From Rapana venosa (taxonomy: Eukaryota; Mollusca; Gastropoda; Neogastropoda; Muricidae), in assembly GCA_028751875.1 (NCBI GenBank), contig CM054167.1:21392556-21456555 (forward strand): DNA of 64,000 nt, read 5' to 3'. The notes under the pieces are model-generated. The model saw only the letters and a list, made by a program, of their open reading frames with translations, had not been told where the DNA came from and ran no database searches. The position numbers were made by a program, and so were the translations under genes. This document shows, piece by piece, positions 25,901 to 38,700 of this stretch (positions within the stretch are counted from its first letter, which is position 1; each line of letters opens with the position of its first letter).

Positions 25901-27886
25901 TCTCAATTTCAAGCACAGACCAAGGAGTCTCAATATCAAGCACAGACCAAGAAGTCTCAATATCAAGCACAGACCAAGAAGTCTCAATATCAAGCACAGA
26001 CCAAGAAGTCTCAATATCAAGCACAGACCAAGGAGTCTCAATATCAAGCACAGACCAAGACGTCTGATTTTCAAGCGGAGAGACTGGTCATGGCAAGAAC
26101 TATACAGAACCAACACTATACAAGTGAAAAAAAAAAAGGTGTAAAAATGCACACAGTACTTACAGCAAGGTCTCGGACACTTCACTCCCCAATGACAACA
26201 CAGGTTATGGAAGCACCGTTGTCTTTTTTTCTACTTTTACTTATTTGGAACTGGATGACCTGGTCGTTAGAACATTGCACTCGCAATCTGACGGCCTGGG
26301 TTTGAACCGCCACATAGACACTTGTTCGAGGGGATTTTTCTCCCTAGAGTTAACATTAGTACCAACTACACTCTCCCCAAAGTCCTTCGGATGAGACCAT
26401 ACACAGACATCCTGTGTGCGAATGTATGCAGAACATCTTGTGCACACATCAAAACCTATTCCACCTTTCCAAAGACTAGGCCACTGTGTGTGTGTTGATG
26501 GGAACAGATTGAAATTTTTTTTACGAAAACCGCACGCACACTGGTACCATGCTTGGACATCATCCTGAAGTTGAAATGCGGCTACCTTAACTAGCTTGAG
26601 CGTTTCTACGTACGAGTGTCCATATGCGGATGAAAACATGTTAAGGTGTGGGAAATGGCTGCCCGGGTCTGTGATCTTGATTTGTACCATTCTGTGTTTA
26701 CTTTGTTGTTGACTGTTTTTTTTAGCTGTGCCTGCTCGTAACCCACATGAATTTCTCATGCTTCTGAGATGTTATTAAAGAACAGGTATTTCTTTTCGTT
26801 ACTGTCACGTACACAAAATCTCATCATTGGTAAACCTCGGAGCATTAACCCAGGAACCAAAACACAAAAAAACTTCTTTTTTTTAAAACTCTAACATTTA
26901 GTGCAGACAGAACAAACAAACAGAAAGAGGACCAAGAAACCAAGCAAGGCAGAAGGGGAGCAATCAATTAATCAATAAAACAAAGCAAGCAAGACAGCAA
27001 GCAAGGCAGCAAGCAAGGCAGCAAGCAAGTAAGCAAGGCATCAATGGAAGAATCACGACACACCCGATACCTCACTCACCTGTACTGGGTGTCTGAGCCA
27101 AAGCCTTGAAGACTGCTGTCCTGTATCACTGTCATCACAGGCATCAACACAGCGCATTAGTCCACAACATCCCTGACTTCTTTCAAACACTCAGTAGTAT
27201 TCAACTGTTATCTTACAGAGACTGAGAGAGAGACAAGATAAGACACAGGGAGGTGAAGGAAGAAAAGATGATAATTATCAGAGTTCTAGAACTAAGATGA
27301 ACATTTCCTAAACATCTTAGAATTATTATGAGAAAGATTAAAAAATAAAAGTTAGCTCATTAAGGCAGGAATTAGGAAAGAAAGAAAAGAATAAAAACGG
27401 AAAGAACTGGATGAAAAAGTGAAAGAAAGGAAAGACAGAAATAGGAAAGAAGGAAGGAAGGGAAGAAGGAAGGAAGAAAGAAGGAAGGTATGATGAAAAA
27501 ACACAACACACAGCACAGCTTTAATTCAGTAATCACACAAAGAGATGATTCAAAACTTTGTTATCTCATCAATTCTACTTTCAAATGCAAATGAGGATGA
27601 AATTAACACCAATAAAGATAACAAAAAGAAGACCAAATAAAAAATGTCTCGCATATAATTATCATATACATGTTGCACAAGTGAAGCCAGATTTCCCAAG
27701 TCATTTTGGTTACAGCATGACAACAAAGATAAGGCAAGAAGTTATATGATTAAGAAAAACAGCCATTTACGAACACACAAGGGAGTGAACTAGCACAAAT
27801 GCCTTTACAAGCAGATCCATGTGGAGTACTCAGTTAGTAGCCATTGAAAGTACTCTGCTGGTGCTAAAAAATGATAAAATTCACAT

Positions 27887-27926
<40 letters not shown>

Positions 27927-29770
27927 TGAGTGTGTGTGTGTGTCTGCACGTGATTGTGTGATTGTGTGTGTTGTGTGTGTTATGTGTGCATGTGTGTGTG
28001 TGTGTTGTGTGTGTGTTGTGTGCATGTGTGTGTGAGTGCAACAGATGTATATTCCCTTGGACCACACCACATATCATTCTTTCCCTTTTTTAACATTTCT
28101 GCAGTGAGATAAGACATTCTGAATATTCTTGTTAATCATTATGATCATTTAAAGAGGCAAAACTAAGATCTTAGCCAAAAACTTAAATTGGGTTTATAAA
28201 GTAATGAAGTTTTCAGTAATTAAAAGATGGTCAAAATCATACACTCTATACAAAATCAGCACAAAGCACTTATGGTTATCAAACTAAAAGAAAAAAAACC
28301 CCACTTTATCAACAGAAATGGAGAAATTCCCCTGGAGTTAACATCAGTGTAGACTCCACTATCCCCAAAAGTCCTTCGGATGAGACTATAAACCGAGGCC
28401 CTGTGTACAAACGCACGCAGAACATCTTGTGCACATGTTAAATCCTGTTCCGCTTTTCAGAAGAGTAGGCCATTGCATGCCAGTGGGAACAGATAACAAA
28501 ATTTACAAAACTGCATACACATGGGGACTGGATGTAAAAAAGCACATAAGTGCTTATTCCATTATCCTCGATATAAAAGAATAAAATAAAAAAATAAAAA
28601 ATAAAAATGTAACATGTTTTCCCTCTGCAGAAAATTTCAGGGATTTAATAAACAATTTTTTTTTTCTTTTTCCGCTGACAACACTCATTTCCTGAATTTT
28701 ACCATACAATAAGCACGTGATGACATTTCCACATTTGATCAAGCCACCAACACCATATGAACTGCACACCTACCTACCAATCTCTCTCTATTTATCTATC
28801 TCTATTTATCTCTATGTACCTCTGTGTGTGCGTGAGTGTGTGTTCTTTTCTTTTTTTTATATAGTTTTAAACAAATTCTTTTATTTTGAGGACAATAAGC
28901 ACCCATGTGGCCTTTTAATTTTTTTTTTTTTTACAACCAGTCATGATGCGCATACATTTGGTAAATTTTGCCATCTGTTCCCACTGCCACACAATGGCCT
29001 ACTCTTTTGAAAGGTGGAACAGGTTTTAACTGCTTGACTGCCCAACCCCGGAAATTTTCTGTGACTAAATGTGCACTCTATACGCCAACAACCTAGAAAA
29101 TTTCCGGGGTTTCAGACTGAAGTAAACAAGTCAGCTTCCTTGACTACCGTTAAAGGGAAAGAACTCCAAAATTAGTGGAGATCACTCTCCTGTTGCTTGG
29201 CAACATCCAGCTGCAAAAACTTGGCGAAAACGAAAGGTTTTTAAGCTCGTATTTTGTGTTATTTAACATGACTGCTTGAACTGTTCTTGTTCAAAATGGC
29301 TGACTCTTCTCGTTGAACATATCAATGACTTTAAACATCTGAAGAAGTTGCAAATAAAAGGTTTAGATCATCCTGACAGTGGTGAAAACAATTGTGTATG
29401 ATTCAGGAGATAGTGCAGATTAAAAAAAATATGACTGAGATTTTGCCTCCACTTATGTTTGACATTATTGAGATGGGGGGTACTCAGAATAACAGTGGTG
29501 ATGAAGAAAGTGTATTGTCATCTATTTTTAACATTTTAATATACATTTTTGTAGTGAAATATCATGCTGACTAATTTGAGCTTGCCTGAAAGCAATCTAG
29601 GATATATATATATACTGTCACTGGACAAAATATCAGGATTATTCATTTAGTAATTTCTGATTAACAGGGACATGAACATAGCAAGGGGTACATAAGAATT
29701 TTATTCCCCGGCATATAGGGCGCACTTGCACTCGGCAGTTAAGAGGTTAATGTGTGCGTAAGATGTTCCC

Positions 29771-29804
<34 letters not shown>

Positions 29805-32800
29805 CCCGCGCATCTGATCTTTGCTTGCTGTGGGTATGTTCTCCTCTTACTTCAGGCCCAAAAGTTGCTTGTTTTTAAAGGTGGTTTTTTTGTGTTTTGT
29901 TTTGTTTGGGGTTTTTTAAACAAAAGAACACATTAAAGAATGAGAGATTTTCTTCCTGTCAGTGACATTTAAAAGACTTGAAAATTTTTTTCTTTAGGCA
30001 TACTGTAATCTTAATACAGTGATGAATAATGATTAAAAAAACCCCCAAAAAACAAATACAAAATGTTATTGTCTGTATAGTAATAGTTGTCAATCAGCTG
30101 AAATAATTCAGTATTAATCCAAGGAACAATTCCCACACACAAAATCTTATCTGCCTTCACATCAATAATAATGAATATGATATGAATGAGAATCTACAAC
30201 TACAATTCTCCCAGAGACAAATCAAAATCTGGTTGCATATAACACATTATACTGCCAATAAAAGCTCTTCACATTGCCTAAAGTTACATATAAACAATTG
30301 TATATTTTAAAAAAATCATCATAACAACTGAAATCAGCCAAAACCCTGAATTTTTTTTTTAAGATAAAAAGAAAAAACCAAAATAAATAAAAAAGCTGAG
30401 AACAAGATGAGACAGTGTCAACCGCAACAAAAATACCAGACTAAACAAGTTTCATGACAATCCGCCTGCAACCATAAAAGCAAATATAACCGTGATGGGC
30501 CACATAAACAACCAAAAACAAAAAAAAAGCCCCCTGCTCCCCCCCCCCCCCCCTTAAAAAAAAACAAAAGAGAAAGACACTAGCCAAAAATATATATAAA
30601 TAAAAAAAGTGGCTTGTTTATAATTTCAACATAAACCAATACGACCAACACAAGACCCAAACCACACATAACATACTTTTCAGGCCAAAAACGCCGCAAA
30701 TCAAAGATCTAGTGCTGACAGACAATAAGAACACACACACACACACACAAAAATCCAAATAAACAACCCTCCCCCCCCCCCAAATACCTGGGTGCTAAAA
30801 CTGACACACATCTTGTGCTAAAAAAAACCAACCCACCACAACCAAATAGCACATCCCTTCCCAAAAAATGATCCATACATCTTGCTAAAAAAAAAAAAAA
30901 AAAAAGAAAAAGTGCTTAAAAAAAACAAAACCAATCAGATGAAATGATATCCCCAGTGCTAAAAATAAAACAGTCTCCCACAATGCTCCTGGGTCTGTCC
31001 AGAGGTAACAGAAGAGACTGGCCGTTTACCCAGCAGAATGTGTATATGACCCGGCAGAATTTGTACATGACCCAGCAGAATTTGTACATGACCCGGCAGA
31101 ATTTGTACATGACCCAGCAGAATTTGTACATGACCCAGCAGAATTTGTACATGACCCGGCAGAGACTTTGTACATGACCCCCACAGAATTTGTATATGAC
31201 CCGGCAGAATTTGTATATTACCCGGCAGATTTTGTACATGACCCGGCAGAATGTACATTAACCAGGTAGACTTTGTACATTACCCCACAGAATTTGTACA
31301 TGACCCGGCAGATTTTGTACATGACCCGGCAGATTTTGTACATGAGCCAGCAGAACTTGTACATGACCCAGCAGAATGTACATTAACCAGGTAGACTTTG
31401 TACATTACCCCACAAAATTTCTATATATATTACACGGCAGAATTTGTTCATTACCCGGCAGAATTTGTACATTACCCAGCAGAATGTACATTAACCAGGT
31501 AGACTTTGTACATTACCCCCACAGAATTTGTATATCACCCAGCAGAATTTGTATATTACCCAGCAGAATTTGCACATTATCCAGCAGAATTTTACATAAA
31601 CTGACGGATTTTGTACATTACCCAACATAATTTGTACGTTACCCAGCAGAATTTGTGCATTTCCTGGAAGAGTTTGTACATCACCCAGTTAAAAATCTGC
31701 ACAATATTCAGCGACTGTGAACCTTTTTCAGCTGCCCACTCTTGTCGCTTTAAATCTTGCACTTTAACTCTCTCTCTCTTTTTCCTGTCTCCTGTGGACA
31801 GACCCAGCAAGCCGTTCCTATCTGCAGCACGGCTCATGGCTAAATCCGCTTACGTTACAAAAGGAATTGTGCACACTACAACAAGGCAGGTACCTCAATG
31901 GTGTTACCGTATCCTCTATTAAAGTAAGCATGATAGGCTGAAAGAGAGCGGTCACAAGCATGAGAATGAGACAGACCACAACACACAACTGCTACATTTC
32001 ATTTTTTTTCCTTCTTTTTTTTTCTTTCCGCATGGCATAAATTGGTTAGCGACACACAGACTATAAGAGCGAACATGAAAATTAGGGATGACGTTGTTAA
32101 TCATCATTGTACACAAATTTGTAAACGCTGTTACAAGAACACAATGTGGTAAAGACAGACAGGCATGCAAAATGAATCACGATGAACAGACACAGTTGTT
32201 TGTTTGTTTGTTTAGTTGTTGTTTTTACAGATTCTGAAGGTTAAGACCAGAAAAGCTGTTATCGCACTATCTGACTGAAGTCACAAGTCACATCTTTGAC
32301 TAAAGGCTAAGCTACTCTTCTTCAAACGATACTTTGTTGCAGAAAGACAGACAGATGTGCACAAAGCACGCAACCACACACACACACACGCACACACCCA
32401 TGCATGCATGCATGCGTGCGTGCACACACACACACACACACACACACTGCTGTTACTGATAGAGGCTATGGGCAGGAAAAATATATGACTGACATACATT
32501 ATCCAATTAACCCCCACAGTGAGAGACCGTGTTAGTGACTCCAGAAATGAACATTACTAGGATTAAACCTCATTAAGAAAAAAGTTATTTCTAAAATAAA
32601 GAAACCATTAGTTATCTTCTACCATTAGTATCGATGAATTATCACACACACACACACAAACACACACACGCCACACACACACACATGCCCAAACACACAC
32701 ACAAACACACACACACACGTACACACACGCACACAAACACACACATGCACCCACACACACGCCCAAACAAAAAAATACACACACACAATTTCATCTCCAA

Positions 32801-35685
32801 AAAAACCACCCCCAACATCACTAATAAAACACCCAAACCACACACACACACATACATGCCCACAAAAACACATACACACACATACATACCCAAACACAAA
32901 AACACACACAATTTCATCTCCACAAAAAAACCACACACCCAACATCACTAATAAAACACCCAAACCACACACACACACTACACCCACAAATACACATAAC
33001 ACACGCACACAAAAACACCACACACACAATTTCATCTCCACAAAAAAACCACACACCCCCAACATCACTAATAAAACACCCAAACACCACACACACACAT
33101 ACATGCCCACAAATACACATACACACAACAAACAAACACACACAATTTCATCTCCCAAAAAACACCACACCCCCAACATCACTAATAAAACACCCAAACC
33201 ACACACACACACACACATACATACCCAAAACACACCCAACACAAACAAAAAACACCACACACATTTCATCTCCCACAAAAAAACACCACACACACCCCAA
33301 CATCACTAATAAAACACCCAAACCACACAACACACACACATACATACCCACAAATACACCAACACACAAAAAACACACACACACAATTTCATCTCCACAA
33401 AAAAACAACCCCAACATCACTAATAAAACACCCAAACCACACACACACACATACATGCCCAAAACACAACACACCACACAAACACACAATTTCATCTCCA
33501 CAAAAAACCACACACACCCCCAACATCACTAATAAAACACCAACCCAACACACACACACACATACCCAAACACCAAACAAACAACACACACTTTCATCTC
33601 CACAAAAAAAACCCACACACCCCAACATCACTAATAAAACACCCAAACCACACACACACACAACATACATACCCAAACACACAAAAAACACACAATTTCA
33701 TCTCCACAAAAAAAACCACACACACCCCAACATCACTAATAAAACACCCAAACCACCACACACACACATACATCCCCACACACCAAACACACAAACACAC
33801 ACACTTTCATCTCCACAAAAAACCACCCCCAATCACAAAAACCCCAAACCAAACACACACTACATACAAACCCAACACCACACCCAACACACAAACACAC
33901 ACACAATTTCATCTCCACAAAAAAAAACCACACACACCCCACATCACTAAAAACACCCAACCCACACACCCTCACACCCCCCCCCCCCCCCCCTCTGCCG
34001 CCAAAACACTTACAATACTTGGCGCGGGTCTGTCGCCGCGCCCTGTAGCAGCGCCAGAGGAGGAAGAAGAGGAGGAGGAGGAGGAAGGCGGCCCCCGTCA
34101 GGGAGCCGGCCACAATGGCGGGCAGCTGGTGGGAGGCACCGGAGGAGGTCTGGTTGCCGCCGCCGCCCGTCATGGTCGTCATCTCCTGCACGCTCTCGTA
34201 GATCCCCTTCCCCTCCTCCTGCTGCTGCTGCTGGGTGGTGAAGAAGAAGGGTGGAGGGGGCGGCGGCGGAGGCTCTGGGGACCAGAATTGTGTTACATAG
34301 ATATAGATCGCTTTCCCCCAGCCAAGTTAAGCAGCGTCCAGCGTGGTTACCAGTTGCATGGGTGACCGTTTGCGCCACGCCTTGGCTTCAGTACAGTTCC
34401 CCAGTTCACCCAGCTGTAAATGGGTACTACCTGCCCTCTTTAGGGTCAGGGAAGGTAAAGCAGCGAGGGAGAGGAGATGGGCGCCGCCGCCCTCAATATG
34501 CTGGCCCCTAGAGAAGTGAGGTCTCTGACGCCTCGCTCCCCTACGACCTTATAGGTTATGGGACACCTTTACCTTTATATATATAATACATACACAATTT
34601 TTGTTTTCCTCCGCTCTGAGGTTCACCAATGGTATGATATTTGCAACAGTTCCCCCCTCCCTCAAATAAGGTAGCTGCATTTTCACTGACTTTGGGGAGA
34701 CACAGTTGGGAATAAAACCTACCAATTCTGCCAGGACAGTCGGGAGGTACCTCCCCGCTCTCTCTGATTTTCAAATGTTGTGATGGGTTTTTTTGGGGAC
34801 ATGCACAAGTCCGTAAGCACACGCATCCGACTGGTTTAGAGTCTCCTCTGAAAGACTTTGACATTCAGTTAGGTTTTCCTGTCAAACTGGGAAGACTGGG
34901 CGAGGCTGGGAATCGAACCCAGAACCTCACCGTTTACTTGTTGGGCAAGTGAACATCCACACCATCCTGCCACATTAGAATTTATATGAATGACGCAAAA
35001 TCTATAAATATGATAGATACAAAGGCGGCCCTAACAAACCTGCCCCTTCCTGATTTTCATACCACCCTGCCACCTTAGAATTTATATGAATTACGGTTGA
35101 GAGAATTAAAGAATGCAGTTTATGTAAGTGACCCCAGACTTACAAGGCGAAGTGAAATAATACAAACAAACAAAAAAGAAAAAAAAAAGGAAGAAAATCT
35201 AACACCACCACCAACAGTGGGAATGGGAGTGAGGACACAAGCAGGGAAGGAAGGTTACACAGTGAGGTTGCTCTGAATACCAGATCTTTCTTGGCCCAGG
35301 CGAACAGTTTGCCACTTATATTTTATGTCAGGGGGCCTACATTAAAATGCTGTTTTGCTGTAACATGTTCAGATTGTCTTCAGCTATCTTCAGCCATGGG
35401 AAGAGACCAAAGGAAAGACCTAGCAAAACCTGGGCTGCCTGTATTGCAGATGATCTTAGAGAAAGGGGCATAGATAAGGAGGAAGCTCAAAACAGAGAGA
35501 GATGGAGAAGGCTCATCAATGTCAGACCTCCCTTGGAAGAAACATGACAAAAAATCGGTGGTCTAGAGGTAACGCGCCTGTCTAGAATGCGAAAAGTCCG
35601 GGTCGGGTGTGTGCGTGGTTCGTACCCTGTTTGGGCCCGAAATTTTTCCCCATCCATTAGACCATGAGTGGTGGTCTGGGCGCTA

Positions 35686-35716
<31 letters not shown>

Positions 35717-38700
35717 CGTGTGTTACACAAAATTTTCAGCGCACGTAAAAGAACCCACGGCAACAAGGGAGTTGTCCCTGGCAAAATTCTTAGAAAAAAG
35801 CCACTCTGATAGGAAAACAAATACAGTTGCAGACAAAAAAACAAACAAAACAAAAAAAAAAAGAAAAAAAAAAAAAGAAAGGGTGGCACTGCTCTTGTGG
35901 CGACGCGCTCTCCCCGGGGAGAGCAGCCCGAATTTCACGCAGAGAAATCTCGTGACTTAAAGTGGTATAAAATAAAAATAAAAATAAAAAAATAAAAAAG
36001 GAAGAAGAAAAAGAAGTATCTTCAGCCATAGCAAGTCCTTAGCATAAGAACCTGTACTCAAAACCTTAGCGTAACTCATTGAGGTTGTGCCGAAGCTTAA
36101 GCTTCGGCACTCCTCTCCTTTACTGTGACGTGCCGAAGCTTAAGAATCGGCAGAATTACGAATTTTTTAAAAAAACACAAAGTGATGGTTAACTCAAGGG
36201 AAAGTACTCTGGCCTGTAGGGCAATCATTTTTCTAAACACAGTTGCTTTCCTTGACCATAAGCTTGCCTTGTTTTTGTCTGTTGGCCAATTTTGTTTAAC
36301 ATGTCAACAAGTGATATCTTTGGGATTTCAGGCACTCCAGTGTTATGAGTCTTTAAAAAAAATAATCTGTTGTACAAAAAGTGACATCACATGGATTCAG
36401 CCAGCTTCAGGGAACTTTACTTTGGTGAAAAACCATCCCATTGTTTCAAGGGGACTAGTTGATGAATAGTTCAAGCCATTTAAGATACCAGCCCTAATTT
36501 TTAAAACTTTTTATTTTTCAGCATTCAGTGACATATTTTGAAAATTTGTAAAAAATAAATACAGTCATCTATTAAAAAACTGTGAAACAATCTCAAAAGA
36601 AGACATGATAAACTTTTCAATGATGTATAATGTGTATGTCATTATTATGTTGGGTAAGTATACTGAATTTTTAAAATATAGCCAAAATCACGCGTCACCA
36701 CAAAATGGCGGGATCCATTTCACTGCGACTCCAATGAGTTAAGAACAAATCCTGTAAAGTTGACGTATGGCTGCCTATATGTGGCAAAGAAAAAGTCACG
36801 CACAAAACTCCTCAACCAGTATGCGCTTTCAATCTCGCAGTAATTCCCACAAACAGGGCAAGTGAGAGAACAACACCATAACAGCAATCTCCCACACTGC
36901 ATGCACAGGGACAATGGACAACAATTATAAAAAACAAACAAACAAAATAACCCATACACTCCCCTCCCATCTCAGCAATCCTTCTGGTTAGTTTTTTTTT
37001 TTTCCCCATTCCTCAGCTAGAGCTCCGAGGTTCACCTATGGTGAGATTTTCGTGTATGCGGCCATTTTCCCCCAACAATTTAGGTAGCCACATTCCGACT
37101 TCAGCCATGGTGTCTACACACGACACTGGTCTGCATGCTTTTTTGAAATTCTGTCATCTATTCCTACCAAGCACACAATAGCCTACTCTTCCGAAAGGTG
37201 GAACAGGTTTTAAAAATGTGCGCAAGATGTTCTGCATGTGTCCGCACACTAAGAGTCTCGGTTTCTAGTCTCCGCCGAAAGACTCTGACTGACATCCAGT
37301 TTGATTGTTTTCCGTCAAACTGGGGAAGAAAGGGCAAGGCTGGGAATCACATCCACAACTCACTCACGGTTCACTTGTCAGGCAGACGAAGGTCTTCACT
37401 GTCCTGCCATCTTCCTTCTTGTTGGTTATTTATGAGACTATAAACCGAGGCCCCGCGTGCAAACGCACGCAGAACATCTTGCACACACGTTAAATCCTGT
37501 TCCGCTTTTCGAAAGAGTAGGCCATTGTGTGCCGGTGGGAACATGACACAATTGACAAAAAACCGCATACACACGGGGACTGGATGTAAAAAAAAGCACA
37601 TGAGTACTTATTCCATTATCCTTGGGGGAAAAAAATGTCATCTGAGCGCTTTGATTTGTCGCTTTACAAGATTCAGCGCTATATAAGTTCCATACATTAT
37701 TATTATTATTATTATTAAAAAAAAACAAACCCCGAGGGAATGCCGGGGGCCTATTAGTATAAACAGCATCCCCACACTCTGGAAATTCTGTGCTAGAAAT
37801 TTCCTCTTTTCTATCACTCTCTTTGTTTCTGCCTTGTTCCTTTTCTTCCTGTCACCTCCTTCATGTCTATTTTCTGCCTTCTTGGTCCATTCTCCTGCCT
37901 TTTTTTTCCAGAAAGAACTTAAAAGGTAACTATTCTCTCTTGTGCCAAAGTCGGATGCGCTGGGCCTGACTTGTTGTCAGGTGCTTAACGGCAGCGTGAC
38001 GCATTTTCGCTCATATAACAGACAACAATAGTTGCTGTCTGAGCGTTCGACGAGGAAAAAGAAGAAGAAAAAAACCAAAGCGTGGCATGGAATGGTGTTG
38101 CAGCCAGCCTTTACCGGTGCGCAGTTTGATGAAGGTGACGTTGCCCCTGCCTGCAGTGTTCAGGGCGCTGACGGAGATGTTGTACAGCACTCCTGGCTCC
38201 AGCTCCCTCAGCACCACCCGAGGCTTGTGCACCACCAACACCTTGTGCTCCAACGCTGTCACACACACACACAACAATAATATAAAGGTAAAAAGGTAAA
38301 CGTGTCCCATAACCTATAAGGTCGTAGGGGAGCGAGGCGTCAGAGACCTCACTTCTCTAGGGCCAGCATATTGAGGGCAGTGGCGCCCATCTCCTCCTCT
38401 CCCTCGCTGCTTTACCTTCCCTGACCCTAAAGAGGACAGGTACCCATTTACAGCTGGGTGAACTGGGGGAACTGTACTGAAGCCAAGGCATGGCGCAAAC
38501 GGTCACCCATCCAACTGGTAACCACGCTCGACGCTGCTTAACTTGGCTGGGGGAAAGCGAGCGCTCTGACCACTGAGCTATCCCATCCCCCAACAATAAT
38601 ATAAAATAACAATATAACCCCTTGAGAGGTTTTCATGTTTTCATGTTTCTGATGAGCCAGCTGGTGCAACGTTCGTCACTGCAGTGCCCCCTACGACCCC

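Noticed and set aside
32625..33800. Minus-strand Cys/Val-rich frames near the transmembrane exon
   Set aside because: Generated by the CA-rich minisatellite; no splice logic and frames differ between units.
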